Part shown: positions 45,785 through 54,386 of the stretch, piece after piece
How the letters are laid out: every line of letters starts with the position of its first letter
How positions within the stretch are numbered: the first letter of the stretch is position 1
NCBI RefSeq assembly: GCF_019443325.1
Contig: NZ_CP080383.1
Location: 3,348,001 to 3,412,000, forward strand
Source of the DNA: Cryobacterium sp. PAMC25264
GTDB lineage: Bacteria; Actinomycetota; Actinomycetes; Actinomycetales; Microbacteriaceae
Reading direction: 5' to 3'
DNA length: 64,000 bases
Position numbers and translations under genes: made by a program
The notes under the pieces: model-generated
What the model saw: the letters and a program-made list of their open reading frames with translations, nothing else
The model's database searches: none
Told to the model about the DNA's origin: nothing

Positions 45785-46723
45785 ATGGCGATCTCAGATG
45801 TGGCTGTCGCAACGACCGCCCCGCACGTCGTGCTCGGTGCGACGAGGGCCAAGAAGAAGCGCGTCATCGGCGTCGGCGGCTGGATCCTCCGCATTGCCCT
45901 GACCGTGCTGTTCCTCTTCCCGATCCTGTTCATGTTCGTGTCGTCGCTGAAGCCCGACCAGCAGATCTTCGGCGACCTGTCGTCGATCGCCGCGTTCCTG
46001 CCCATCGGCAACATCTCGATGGACAACTACGCGGCGGTGTTCGACCGGGTGCCGGCCGCCCGGTTCCTGGTCAACTCCATCGGCATCTCGGCCATCACCG
46101 TGGTCGCCGGCATCCTGGTGAACAGCCTGGCCGCGTTCGCGCTCTCGCGGATGCGCATCCGCGGCAAGACAGTCATCCTCACCCTCATCATCGCCACCCT
46201 GATCGTGCCGTTCGAGACCCTCGCGCTGCCGCTGGTGTGGTGGGTCAACCAGCTGCCCTCCTTCGAGCTGACCGACATGGGGTTCCTCTTCACCAAGGGC
46301 TGGATCGACACCTACCAGGTGCAGATCATCCCGTTCGTGGCCAACGCCTTCTCGATCTACCTGTTCCACCAGTACTTCGAGTCGATCCCCAAGGAGCTCG
46401 ACGAGGCCGCCCGCATGGACGGCGCCGGCTGGTTCCGCATCTACCGCCAGGTGGTCATGCCGCTCTCCGGCCCGGCCATCGCCACCGTCGCCATCCTCAC
46501 GTTCCTACCCGCCTGGAACTCCTACCTCTGGCCACTCATGGTGGTGCAAACCGAGGAGCTCCGCCCGGTCATGGTGGGCGTGCAGTACTTCTTCCAGCTC
46601 AACGTCTCCTGGGGCGAGGTGATGGCGTACTCCACGCTGATCACCCTGCCCGTGGTGGCCCTGTTCATCGCGTTCCAACGCTCATTCGTCAACAGCATCG
46701 CGTCCAGCGGTGTGAAAGGTTAG
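45785..46723 (+). CDS. Sugar ABC transporter permease, MalG type
   Basis: 312 residues. First helix about 33-53 (LRIALTVLFLFPILFMFVSS), EAA loop EAARMDGAGWFRIYRQVVMP near 203-222, and conserved PAWNSYLWPLMV. ATG at 45785 chosen; an open frame running back to 43454 is an accident of the frameshift in the binding-protein gene. Eight nt separate it from the hydrolase gene. Confidence 0.92.
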   Translation: MAISDVAVATTAPHVVLGATRAKKKRVIGVGGWILRIALTVLFLFPILFMFVSSLKPDQQIFGDLSSIAAFLPIGNISMDNYAAVFDRVPAARFLVNSIGISAITVVAGILVNSLAAFALSRMRIRGKTVILTLIIATLIVPFETLALPLVWWVNQLPSFELTDMGFLFTKGWIDTYQVQIIPFVANAFSIYLFHQYFESIPKELDEAARMDGAGWFRIYRQVVMPLSGPAIATVAILTFLPAWNSYLWPLMVVQTEELRPVMVGVQYFFQLNVSWGEVMAYSTLITLPVVALFIAFQRSFVNSIASSGVKG

Positions 46724-46731
46724 GCCCGGTT

Positions 46732-47730
46732 ATGTCGCTCCAACTGCCCGATAAGTGGATCTGGGACTCCTGGTACGTACAGGTCGACGGCGTCACCCAC
46801 GCCTTCTACCTGCACGCCAGCAAGGCCCTCGGCAACCCCGACCGGCGGCACCGGCATCCGATCGTGGGTCACGCCGTGAGCACCGATCTGACCAACTGGA
46901 CGGTCGTGCAGGATGCCCTGATCATCTCGGATGCGCCCGCCTTCGACGACGGCACCACTTGGACCGGTTCGGTGGTGCAGGATGACGACGGCCTCTGGTG
47001 GATGTTCTACACCGGCACCTCCCGCGCCGAGGACACCATGGTGCAGCGGGTGGGTGCGGCCACCTCGCCCGACCTGCTCACCTGGACCAAGGTCTCGACC
47101 GAACCGCTCGTGGAGGCGGACCCCGCCTGGTACGAGAAGCTCGATCTCTCGGTCTGGCACGACGAGGCCTGGCGCGACCCGTGGGTGTTCCGGTTCCCCG
47201 GCGAGAGCACCTGGCAGATGCTGATCACCGCCCGCGCCGCGACCGGCGACCCGCGGGTGCGTGGTGTGCTCGGCCACGCCACCAGCGACGACCTGCGCAA
47301 CTGGACGGTGCAGCCGCCGCTCAGCCAGCCCGGCCAGGGCTTCGGCCAGCTGGAGGTGTTCCAGTTCGAGATCGTCGACGGCGTACCCGTGTTGTTGTTC
47401 TGCTGCGGCGTGAGCGAGCTCTCCCCCGAACGCCAAGCGTTGGGCGAGGTGGGCGGCGTGTACAGCGTGGCCGTGGACGCCCGGCTGGAGCAGGTGGACT
47501 TCACCGGCGCGGTGCTCTTCGACCGCACCGACCTCTACGCCTCCCGACTGCTGAAGGATGCCGACGGGGGCTGGGTGCTGCTCGGCTTCATCAACATCGT
47601 CGACGGCGAGTTCGTCGGCACACTGAGCGACCCGATTCCGGTCACGGCGGATCCGGTGCGGGGGCTCGTGCATCGCACGGGCGCAGTTTCCGCTGTCGCC
47701 GACCACGCTCTCGCCGCAGCCGCACTGTGA
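46732..47730 (+). CDS. Glycoside hydrolase family 32-like (fructan/sucrose hydrolase)
   Basis: 332-residue five-bladed beta-propeller enzyme without signal peptide, so it acts on imported oligosaccharide. Catalytic positions fit GH32: nucleophile Asp in WIWDSWYVQ at the N-terminus (in place of WMNDPNG), the transition-state Asp in WRDPWVF (~144-150), and a candidate acid/base Glu in GQLEVFQF (~206). The C-terminal beta-sandwich of classic invertases is absent, placing it with short GH32 members. The product, fructose, would feed the adjacent kinase. Confidence 0.82.
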   Translation: MSLQLPDKWIWDSWYVQVDGVTHAFYLHASKALGNPDRRHRHPIVGHAVSTDLTNWTVVQDALIISDAPAFDDGTTWTGSVVQDDDGLWWMFYTGTSRAEDTMVQRVGAATSPDLLTWTKVSTEPLVEADPAWYEKLDLSVWHDEAWRDPWVFRFPGESTWQMLITARAATGDPRVRGVLGHATSDDLRNWTVQPPLSQPGQGFGQLEVFQFEIVDGVPVLLFCCGVSELSPERQALGEVGGVYSVAVDARLEQVDFTGAVLFDRTDLYASRLLKDADGGWVLLGFINIVDGEFVGTLSDPIPVTADPVRGLVHRTGAVSAVADHALAAAAL

Positions 47731-48653
47731 GCGGGGATGAGCGTGGCCAGCGCCAGGTACTCGTGGTGGGCGAAGCGCTGGTGGATCTCGTACAGCGGAC
47801 CGACGGCTCCCGGCACGAGGCGCCCGGCGGCAGCCCGGCCAACGTTGCGCTGACGCTGGGGCGGTTGGGGCGGCATCCGCAGCTGCTCACGCACCTGGGT
47901 GACGACGACCGCGGCCGAGTTGTCCGCGGCTGGCTGGAGGAGTCGCATGTGCGGGTCACGGCGAGCGCCGCCGGGTCGACCTCCACGGCCACCGCGGTGC
48001 TGGATGCGACCGGTGCCGCCAGCTATGAGTTCGATCTGGCCTGGTCGGTGGATGCCTCACTGGCCGGCCCGGCCGATCTGGTGCACATCGGGTCGGTCGC
48101 CACGGTGATCGAGCCGGGCGCCTCCGAGGTGGCCCGTCTCGTTGCAGACCGGCGCGCGACGGCCACGATCAGCTTCGACCCGAACGTGCGCCCGGCGCTG
48201 ATCGACGATGCCGACGCGGCCCGCGCCCAAGTGGAACATCTCGTGGGGCTGGCCGATGTGGTGAAGGTCAGCGATGAGGACCTGCGCTGGCTGCAGCCCG
48301 ACCTGAGCCTGACCGACGCAGCGGCCGCGTGGCTGGCGGCCGGGCCATCCGTTGTGGTGGTCACCCTCGGCGGCAACGGTGCCTTTGCGCTCACGCCTGC
48401 CGGCCGGGTTGCGATCGTCGCGCCGCTCGTGAGAGTGGTCGACACCGTCGGCGCCGGCGACACCTTCATGGGCGCGCTCATCGACGGGCTGCTCGAGGCC
48501 GACCTCGTGGGCGCCGACCGCCGCGACGCCCTGCGCGAGCTGCCCCTCGGGCTGCTCGAGCAGATCATGCGGAAAAGCGCGGATGCGGCGGCCATCACGG
48601 TCTCCCGCCCCGGCGCCGACCCGCCCACCCGGAGGGAGCTGGCGGCCGCCTGA
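47727..48653 (+). CDS. PfkB-family carbohydrate kinase, probable fructokinase
   Basis: 308 residues. N-terminal VVGEALVDLVQR and GGSPANVALTLGRLG form the sugar site. The C-terminal signature DTVGAGDTFMGALIDG contains the catalytic Asp (about residue 245) and the anion hole. The GTG start overlaps the GH32 stop (GTGA), so the two are translationally coupled. Fructokinase is preferred over other PfkB sugars because of this coupling. Confidence 0.9.
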   Translation: MSGDERGQRQVLVVGEALVDLVQRTDGSRHEAPGGSPANVALTLGRLGRHPQLLTHLGDDDRGRVVRGWLEESHVRVTASAAGSTSTATAVLDATGAASYEFDLAWSVDASLAGPADLVHIGSVATVIEPGASEVARLVADRRATATISFDPNVRPALIDDADAARAQVEHLVGLADVVKVSDEDLRWLQPDLSLTDAAAAWLAAGPSVVVVTLGGNGAFALTPAGRVAIVAPLVRVVDTVGAGDTFMGALIDGLLEADLVGADRRDALRELPLGLLEQIMRKSADAAAITVSRPGADPPTRRELAAA

Positions 48654-48670
48654 CCCACACGCGGGATGGT

Positions 48671-48840
48671 GACTTGCCAGTTGAGGCCCCTTCGCAGCAT
48701 GCCAATGGGCCCCAACTGCCATCTCACCCGCGAGCAGCGCTGCGAGATGGCAGCTGACGCCCATTGCGAGCCCGGGAGAGGGCGTCAAGTGGCAACTCGG
48801 TGCGCGCTCGGCGTCAGGATCGGCCCACAGCACTCGCGCG
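48671..48840. repeat. ~170-bp complex repeat, copy A
   Basis: Begins GACTTGCCAGTTGAGGCC. Contains internal inverted segments (TTGAGGCCC, TGCCATCTCAC/GAGATGGCAG) and GCCCGGGAGAGGGCGTCAAG. A second copy lies at 48933. No coding potential is seen. Confidence 0.8.
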
Positions 48841-48932
48841 GTCGAACCGCTATGCACGCCTGCCCAGCGGAGTCACTGACGGGCGGAGTTACTGACGGGG
48901 GAGTTGCTCACTTGCTCACTTGCTGAGTTGCT
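48841..48932. other. Spacer with short tandem motifs between repeat copies
   Basis: Contains serial GAGTTACTGACGGG, GAGTTGCTCACTTGCTCAC and TTGCTGAGTTGCTGACTTGC motifs that look like slippage products of the repeat ends. No gene is supported in the 499-bp gap 48654-49152. Confidence 0.6.
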
Positions 48933-49100
48933 GACTTGCCAGTTGAGGCCCCTCCGCAGCACGCCAATGGGCCCCACCTGGCAACTCACCCACCGACAGC
49001 GGCGTGAGATGGCAGTTGAGGCCCATTGCGAGCCCGGGAGAGGGCGTCAAGTGGCAACTCAGTCCTAGCATCAGCATCAGCCCGCAACACTTGCGCAGCC
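48933..49100. repeat. ~170-bp complex repeat, copy B
   Basis: Same order of blocks as copy A. GACTTGCCAGTTGAGGCCCC, CAATGGGCCCCA, GAGATGGCAG, CCCATTGCGAGCCCGGGAGA and GTGGCAACTC recur with scattered substitutions; copy A has CAACTGCCATCTCAC where B has CACCTGGCAACTCAC. Confidence 0.8.
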
Positions 49101-49152
49101 GGGCCGCCCGCCCGACCGCCGTGGGGCTACCCGCCCGGCGGCCCTCAGGGGA

Positions 49153-50049
49153 TTACTCGGTGAGGCTGTCGACCCACTCGCGGTTGTCCGCGATCCAGGC
49201 GGCGACGGGCTTGTCGTAGTCGTCACCGGTGTAGTCCACCAGCAGAGCGGACTCGAGCGAGGTCAGCGTGGGCAGGTCGATCTCGAACTTCGAGAGCCAC
49301 TCGGCCGCCTGCGGGGAGTCCTTCTCGAAGTCCATCCGCGAGAAGCTGGTCATGTCCTCGCTGCCACCCATGGCGCCCTTGGGGTCGTCGAGGTTCTTCA
49401 GGTCGAAGGAGTCGTAGGCCCAGTGCGGCTGCCACAGGGTGACAACGATGTTCTCGCCGGCATCCGTCGCCGCCTGCAACTGGGTGAGCATGGCCGGTGA
49501 CGATGAGATGACGAAGTCCATGTCCTCCAGCCCGTACTGCGGAATCGCGTTCTCCTCGGTCATCTTGGTCAGACCCGCGCCGGGGTCGGTGCCCACAATG
49601 CGGTTGTCGAAGAGGTCGGCGTTCGCGGCGAGTTCCTCGAGCGAGTCGATCGGGGCATCCGCGTTCACCGCGATGGTGTTGCGGCCCTCGGAGTTCCAGA
49701 CGCCCAGCTCGGTGATGTCGTCGCCGTACTGCTCGATGTAGGCCTCGTGGGTGTTGGGCAGCCACGAGTCCATGAAGACATCGAAGTCTCCGGTCGAAAG
49801 CCCCACGAAGGCTGGCCCGATATCGGCGTAGTCGAGGGAGACGTCGTAGCCCTTTTCCTCCAGGATCGCCTCCCAGAGAACGGAGACGGCGATGCCCTCG
49901 TCCCAACCGTAGACGACGGCGATGGAAAGGTCTTTGGCTTCGCCGTCTGCTCCTGAGGAGCCGTCGGAACCGGAGTCGGCGCTGCATCCGGCGAGAACCA
50001 GGCTGCCGACAGCGGCGATGGAGAGCGCGGCGATATGTCGTGACTTCAT
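49153..50049 (-). CDS. Glycine betaine/choline-binding lipoprotein (OpuAC/ProX-like)
   Basis: 298-residue OpuAC-type binding protein for quaternary ammonium osmoprotectants. Signal peptide with lipobox LAGC (Cys 22), a Gly/Ser linker, then motifs with aromatic-cage candidates: FMDSWLPNTH and LWQPHWAY. ATG at 50049 chosen because it starts the signal peptide. No permease or ATPase gene is adjacent on either side, so it is an orphan binding protein that must pair with a transporter elsewhere. It lies next to the repeat cluster at 48.7-49.1 kb. Confidence 0.88.
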   Translation of the reverse strand: MKSRHIAALSIAAVGSLVLAGCSADSGSDGSSGADGEAKDLSIAVVYGWDEGIAVSVLWEAILEEKGYDVSLDYADIGPAFVGLSTGDFDVFMDSWLPNTHEAYIEQYGDDITELGVWNSEGRNTIAVNADAPIDSLEELAANADLFDNRIVGTDPGAGLTKMTEENAIPQYGLEDMDFVISSSPAMLTQLQAATDAGENIVVTLWQPHWAYDSFDLKNLDDPKGAMGGSEDMTSFSRMDFEKDSPQAAEWLSKFEIDLPTLTSLESALLVDYTGDDYDKPVAAWIADNREWVDSLTE

Positions 50050-50459
50050 GTGATTGGTGTCCGTTTCTGGCCGCACGGGTGCGTGCGGCCGAGAAAGCAC
50101 CCCGCGGGCAAGCCCGGGCGCGGCGCTCTCTTCGTGGACGGGTGGATCGCGTGGGCCGCTCCCCCGGTCACGCGTGGAGAGGGTCCCGATTCGGAGCCCG
50201 AATGGCCCCGATTGCCACCGCACCGTACGCGTTCAGGCGGGGGCTGTGAGGCCCCGTCCTGCACTCGCGTCCTAGCTGTGTTGGCCATTTCGACCTGTGC
50301 AACCGTAGCCAAGCGCGCGGGCGCGGCGCGAATTCGACCAATGGTGCGACTACCGCTACAGGCGGGAGGCCGTGGATTGGCGGCCCCCGCATCCTGCGGC
50401 GTCGGCGACCTGCTCCATACTTGGATGGATGGGCAGCCGCCCGCCACGATTCACGAAAG
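50050..50459. other. Divergent intergenic region, no gene seen
   Basis: 410 bp between the betaine-binding gene and a divergent hypothetical gene. Open frames here overlap on both strands and look like chance reading in GC-rich DNA. Promoters for both genes must lie here, but I cannot place them, and I see no riboswitch-like fold by eye. Confidence 0.5.
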
Positions 50460-51227
50460 ATGAGACCGGTGTCTGACCCCAGCCTTCGCCTGCCCAACAC
50501 GCAGTTCTGCGCGGTGCTCAACCTGGGCATTCTTCCCCTGGTGGCGCCTCCCCTGCCGCCCCGCTTCGCGTACCCGGTGCTGGATGCGCAGTGGCTGGAA
50601 GACGGCGCCGCGGTCTACATCGGCTTCGAAGAGGGCGAGCTGCACTTCGATGTGACCGAGCGGGGCATCGAGCACCACTTCCACAACGCCGACGGCGTCG
50701 ACAGCGACATCAGCCCGTGGCCGCGCGCCGACACCGCGAAGCTGCTGGCCTGGGCCGTGCCGTTCGTCAACCATGTAAGCGAACTGCTCGAAGAACTCAC
50801 CATGGATGCCGCCGAAGCCGCCGAGTGGAGCGCCCTGGGCCTCACCGTCTACGCGACCAGCCCGGAGGAACCCGTGCAGCTGGAGGTCGTGGACCTCGAG
50901 CTGGAGGGCGAACAGCTGATGCTGCCGTGGCTCGGCGCCGGACACGTGGGCCACGACCACATCGACGGACCCAACCACCCGATCGCGCTGCTCTGGAACG
51001 CCGAGCACGATGAGCCCGACCTGCCCCTGGCCTCCGCCTGGACCGACCCGACCAATGGCCAGCCTGCCGTGCTCGCCCGGCCCGGGGTGGACTGGGACGC
51101 CGTTGGACTGCCTGAGGCCGAGGTACTCGAGTGGCTGGAGGGGCTCTACCTCAACCACCACCTGCTCGCCGACCCCGAGGAGCTCATCCTGCGTGCCGGC
51201 CTGGAGCGCATCGCCGGCATCCGCTAG
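50460..51227 (+). CDS. Conserved hypothetical protein
   Basis: 255-residue acidic soluble protein (many Asp/Glu, pI clearly low), with no membrane helix or known motif. The central segment HNADGVDSDISPWPRADTAK and C-terminal LEWLEGLYLNHHLLADPEE are distinctive. Codon use is typical of the genome. ATG at 50460 is used (GAAAG upstream); GTG at 50469 is possible. Function unknown. It precedes the DoxX-like gene by 36 nt and may be co-transcribed. Confidence 0.7.
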   Translation: MRPVSDPSLRLPNTQFCAVLNLGILPLVAPPLPPRFAYPVLDAQWLEDGAAVYIGFEEGELHFDVTERGIEHHFHNADGVDSDISPWPRADTAKLLAWAVPFVNHVSELLEELTMDAAEAAEWSALGLTVYATSPEEPVQLEVVDLELEGEQLMLPWLGAGHVGHDHIDGPNHPIALLWNAEHDEPDLPLASAWTDPTNGQPAVLARPGVDWDAVGLPEAEVLEWLEGLYLNHHLLADPEELILRAGLERIAGIR

Positions 51228-51263
51228 CCGGGTCCCGTTTCGCCTCATCGAGAAGGAGCTTTC

Positions 51264-51716
51264 ATGACAAACCGCCGCTACGCACACGAATCCGCAGCAC
51301 ACGCATCCACCCCGCCCGCAGCCAAGGCACGCACCGCGGCCCGAATCGTGCTCGGCGCGATCCTCGTGCTGGCCGGCACGAGCCACCTCACCTTTGCGCG
51401 GGACGACTTTCGCGCCCAGGTGCCCGAGTTCGTGCCACTGAAGGAAGACACCACGGTGTTGCTCTCCGGCGTGGCCGAGATCTCGCTCGGGAGCGCACTG
51501 CTGTTCGCCCCGACCAGCCTGCGCGGCAAGGTGGGGCTGCTCGCCGCCACCTTCTTCACCGCGATCTTCCCCGGCAACATCGCCCAGGCCGTGCACCACA
51601 AGGATGCGTTCGGGCTGGACACCGACGCCAAGCGCATCGGCCGCTTGTTCGGCCAGCCGCTGCTGGTGGCCTGGGCGCTGTGGAGCACCGCGGCCCTGGT
51701 GCGGCGCGCGAAATAG
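51264..51716 (+). CDS. DoxX-like membrane protein
   Basis: 150 residues with four hydrophobic segments (about 24-44, 63-82, 88-105, 125-145), a soluble basic N-terminus and an intramembrane Asp/Glu (GVAEISLGSALLF). Layout fits the DoxX/DoxD-like family. AGAAGGAGC precedes the ATG. Function in this group is not established; redox or quinone roles are proposed for relatives. Confidence 0.75.
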   Translation: MTNRRYAHESAAHASTPPAAKARTAARIVLGAILVLAGTSHLTFARDDFRAQVPEFVPLKEDTTVLLSGVAEISLGSALLFAPTSLRGKVGLLAATFFTAIFPGNIAQAVHHKDAFGLDTDAKRIGRLFGQPLLVAWALWSTAALVRRAK

Positions 51717-51730
51717 CGGCGGAAGCCACG

Positions 51731-51866
51731 CTGATTGAGCCTGCCGAAACCAAGCGACACGACCCACGAATCGAGGCCAGCTCACGGGGTCTGGGCAAGC
51801 TCGACCAACGAACTGGTCCCACCCACACGCTGGTTGAGCCTGCCGAAACCAGGCGACCCAACCTCG
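51731..51866. repeat. Intergenic GATTGAGCCTGCCGAAACC repeats
   Basis: Two direct copies of (T/G)TTGAGCCTGCCGAAACCA (51734 and 51833) with an intervening GGGCAAGCTCGACCAACGA in related orientation. The same family (TCGACAGGCTCGACC) appears at 63125-63260 and, as GATCGAGCTTGTCGAGATC, at 58497. Such motifs are scattered between genes in related actinobacteria. No gene in 51717-51896. Confidence 0.65.
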
Positions 51867-51896
51867 GGATCTGGGCGAAGCCGGAGACGGGAACGG

Positions 51897-52289
51897 CTAG
51901 GAGGCGGACACGCCCTGGCGGGGACGGCTCCAGGTGACGAGCGGATGCAGCAGTGAGATCAGCTGGAGGCCGGACGGGGTCAGGTTGTAGCTGATCGACA
52001 CCGGGGTGGTGGGCCGAACATCGCGTTCGATCAGGCCCTCCTGCTCCAGCTCCTTGAGCCGGGCGGCGAGCAACCGATCGGAGATACCCTCCACGAGGGC
52101 GCGGTACTCCGAGAACCGGCGAGCGCCGCGGGCGCCGGCCATGAGGATCGCGGCGCTCCACTTGCGGCCAGCCAACTCCACGGAGATCTGGAACCGGCGG
52201 CACTCTTCCTCGTCGAGGGCGAAGGTCGAGTCGCTCACGCTGCCGGTGACATCACGGTCTGCGACGGCGTGCTCCGCGGGCTGGATCAC
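51897..52289 (-). CDS. HxlR-family transcriptional regulator
   Basis: 130-residue winged-helix protein with HxlR landmarks: ECRRFQISVELAGRKWSAAI, GARRFSEYRALVEGISDRLL and LEQEGLIERDV. It lacks the usual CxxxC redox Cys pair; the single N-terminal Cys could still sense electrophiles. It is divergent from an F420/NADP-reductase-like gene, and a dyad CTAACTATTGATTAG lies in the promoter gap (about 52305-52319), a plausible operator. It probably controls the two oxidoreductase genes that follow. Confidence 0.85.
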   Translation of the reverse strand: MIQPAEHAVADRDVTGSVSDSTFALDEEECRRFQISVELAGRKWSAAILMAGARGARRFSEYRALVEGISDRLLAARLKELEQEGLIERDVRPTTPVSISYNLTPSGLQLISLLHPLVTWSRPRQGVSAS

Positions 52290-52415
52290 AACAATCTCCT
52301 ACTCACTAACTATTGATTAGCAGCTTACCACCGGTTGGCGCTCAGCCGCGAGGTTTGCCATCGTTGAATATCGGCGTTCGCACTCGGGCGCAAGCGTTCC
52401 TGCAGAAAGGCCCCC

Positions 52416-53087
52416 ATGGTCACCACGATCGGCATACTCGGAGCGGGCCGCGTCGGCTCCGCTATCGCCCGCACCGCCCTGGCCTCCGGCTACGTCGCGC
52501 ACATCGCCGGCTCCGGCCCCGCCGCCGACATCCAGCTGATCGTCGACATCGTCACCCCGGGCGCCGTGGCAATGACCGCCGCCGAGGTCGCCGCTACCTC
52601 CGACCTGGTGGTGCTCGCCGTACCGATGCACAAGTTCCGCAGCGTCGACCCAGCCACCCTCGTGGGTAAGATCGTGCTCGACACCATGAACTACTGGCAG
52701 CCCATCGACGGCCAGCTCGACGAGTTCGCGGGCGACCCGCGCGGTAGCAGCGAGATCGTCGCCGAGTACTTCGCCGGCACCCGCCTGGTGAAGACGCTCA
52801 ACCACATCGGGTACCACGACCTGGAGACCGACGCCCGGCCCGCCGGCGCCGCCGACCGGCACGCGCTGGCCATCGCCGGTGACGCGGATGCCGCATCCGT
52901 CGTCGCCGGGGTCATCGAACGCTTCGGCTTCGACGCCGTCTACGCCGGCCCGCTCGAGGCCGGCGTGGCGTTCGAGCCGGGCTCGCCGGTCTTCGGCGGC
53001 AGGCACACCGCGGCCGAACTCACCGCCGAGCTGGAGCTCTCCGCTGGACCGGCGCTGGCCGCCCGGGAGACAACCGAAGCCGCCTAA
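52416..53087 (+). CDS. NADP-binding F420-reductase-like oxidoreductase
   Basis: 223-residue Rossmann protein. GILGAGRVGSAIARTAL at residues 6-22 is the NADP loop; VVLAVPM and VLDTMNYW fit the coenzyme F420-dependent NADP reductase-like (NAD_binding_10/F420_ox) family. The protein is shorter than ketol-acid-type relatives. It lies upstream of an LLM-class flavin/F420 oxidoreductase and divergent from HxlR, a common arrangement. F420 use is an inference. Confidence 0.82.
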   Translation: MVTTIGILGAGRVGSAIARTALASGYVAHIAGSGPAADIQLIVDIVTPGAVAMTAAEVAATSDLVVLAVPMHKFRSVDPATLVGKIVLDTMNYWQPIDGQLDEFAGDPRGSSEIVAEYFAGTRLVKTLNHIGYHDLETDARPAGAADRHALAIAGDADAASVVAGVIERFGFDAVYAGPLEAGVAFEPGSPVFGGRHTAAELTAELELSAGPALAARETTEAA

Positions 53088-53098
53088 CTGGCCCCGAT

Positions 53099-53138
53099 CC
53101 GGACAATTGCACCCGGCACATCGGGACCAGTTGTCCGG
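53099..53138 (+). terminator. Possible terminator between the oxidoreductase genes
   Basis: CCGGACAA/TTGTCCGG arms with a 24-nt loop containing further short complementarity, 12 nt after the stop. Not strong. Confidence 0.4.
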
Positions 53139-53164
53139 TTCGAGAGCAGTTACACGGGTGTTCG

Positions 53165-53255
53165 CGCACATCACGCTCCAACCGGACCAGCTCCGCCACA
53201 TCACGCTCCGCTACAGACACACTCCGCCACAGACACACTCCACAGACAGAGGACA
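53165..53255. repeat. Imperfect tandem repeats before the LLM oxidoreductase gene
   Basis: Two CACATCACGCTCC units and three to four ACAGACACACTCC/ACAGACAGAGG units in series directly upstream of the ATG at 53261. They could influence leader structure. No gene. Confidence 0.6.
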
Positions 53256-53260
53256 GACTC

Positions 53261-54301
53261 ATGGAAATCGGCGCCTACAGCTTCGGCGACACCCCGTTGA
53301 ACCCCGACGGCAGCCCGCGGAGCACGGCAGAGGGCATCCGCAATCTCTTCGGTGCCATCGTGGCGGCTGACCGGACCGGATTGGACTACTTCGGCATCGG
53401 CGAGCACCACACCGTGAGCATGCCGGCATCCTCCCCCGGCGCCGTGATCGCCGCGGCGGCCGCGGCCACCAGTCAGATCATCCTGGGCAGTGCGGCGAGC
53501 ATCATCAGCACGGATGACCCGGTGCGGGTGTTCCAGCAGCTCGCCACCGCCGACGCCATCTCCGGCGGCGGCCGGGTGGAGATCACCGCGGGCCGGGGCT
53601 CCTCCGTCGAGACGTTCCCCCTGTTCGGCTATGACCTGGCCGAGTACGACCGGCTCTACGCGGAGAAGCTAGACCTGCTGATGACCATAAACAACAGCCC
53701 CACCGAGACGGTGAGCTGGTCGGGCACCGTGCGCCCCACGCTCGACGAGTTGGCCGTGGTGCCCCGTCCGGTCGCCGGCCGGCTACCGATCTGGCTGGCC
53801 ACCGGCGGCAACGCGGCATCGTCGGCCCGGGCCGGCAAGCTGGGGCTACCGGTGTCGTACGGCATCATCGGCGGCGAGCCGCACCGGTTCGCTCCGCTGA
53901 CCGAGCTATACCGACGGTCGGCCGCGCAGGCCGGGCACACCGAGAACCTCAAGGTGTCGGTGGCCACCTCCGGCCTGGTCGCGCCGACGAAGCAGGAGGC
54001 GCTGGACCGGTTCTACCCGGGCTGGTACAACCTCAACGTGGAGATGGGCCGACTGCGCGGCTGGGGTGCCCCCGACCGCCGGCAGTACCTGGCCCAGAGC
54101 CACGCACCGGGCGCGTACTACGTGGGCGACCCCGACGACGTCGCGGAGCGCATCGTGCACCTGCACGGCTACCTCGGCCACATGCGGCACTTCCTGCAGG
54201 GTGACCTGGGCGGCCTACCGCACGAGCACCTGCTGGAGTCGATCACCCTGCTCGCCACAGAGGTAAAGCCCCGCGTGGCCCGGCTGCTCGCCGCGAAATA
54301 G
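53261..54301 (+). CDS. LLM-class flavin-dependent oxidoreductase
   Basis: 346-residue luciferase-like TIM barrel. DYFGIGEHHTVSMPASSPGA at residues 45-64 has the signature EHH. ILGSAASIISTDDPVRVFQQ and RVEITAGRGSSVETFPLFGY follow as in bacterial luciferase-family FMN (or F420) enzymes. GAGGACAGACTC precedes the ATG. It forms a functional pair with the NADP-binding gene upstream, which could supply the reduced cofactor. Confidence 0.9.
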   Translation: MEIGAYSFGDTPLNPDGSPRSTAEGIRNLFGAIVAADRTGLDYFGIGEHHTVSMPASSPGAVIAAAAAATSQIILGSAASIISTDDPVRVFQQLATADAISGGGRVEITAGRGSSVETFPLFGYDLAEYDRLYAEKLDLLMTINNSPTETVSWSGTVRPTLDELAVVPRPVAGRLPIWLATGGNAASSARAGKLGLPVSYGIIGGEPHRFAPLTELYRRSAAQAGHTENLKVSVATSGLVAPTKQEALDRFYPGWYNLNVEMGRLRGWGAPDRRQYLAQSHAPGAYYVGDPDDVAERIVHLHGYLGHMRHFLQGDLGGLPHEHLLESITLLATEVKPRVARLLAAK

Positions 54302-54312
54302 GCCTACGGCCT

Positions 54313-54372
54313 CCGCGAACCGTGAGTTAGGCCCCGAAAAGTCGCTCATCCTGGTGCTTTTGTCTCAGTTCG
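54313..54372. repeat. Degraded copy of the palindromic intergenic repeat
   Basis: CGCGAACCGTGAGTTAGGCC ... GGTGCTTTTGTCTCAGTTCG keeps both arms of the repeat seen at 16865, 20614 and 23427, with several substitutions. It lies between two co-directional genes. Confidence 0.6.
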
Positions 54373-54386
54373 GTAGCGTGGAGTGC

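Noticed and set aside
43454..46723. A single 1089-codon open frame covering the binding protein and second permease
   Set aside because: It exists only because the frameshift near 44464 puts the frame through the first permease gene out of register and back into the second permease by chance. The three genes are separately supported.
50050..50459. Several overlapping open frames on both strands
   Set aside because: No codon bias, domain or start signal; treated as the divergent promoter region.
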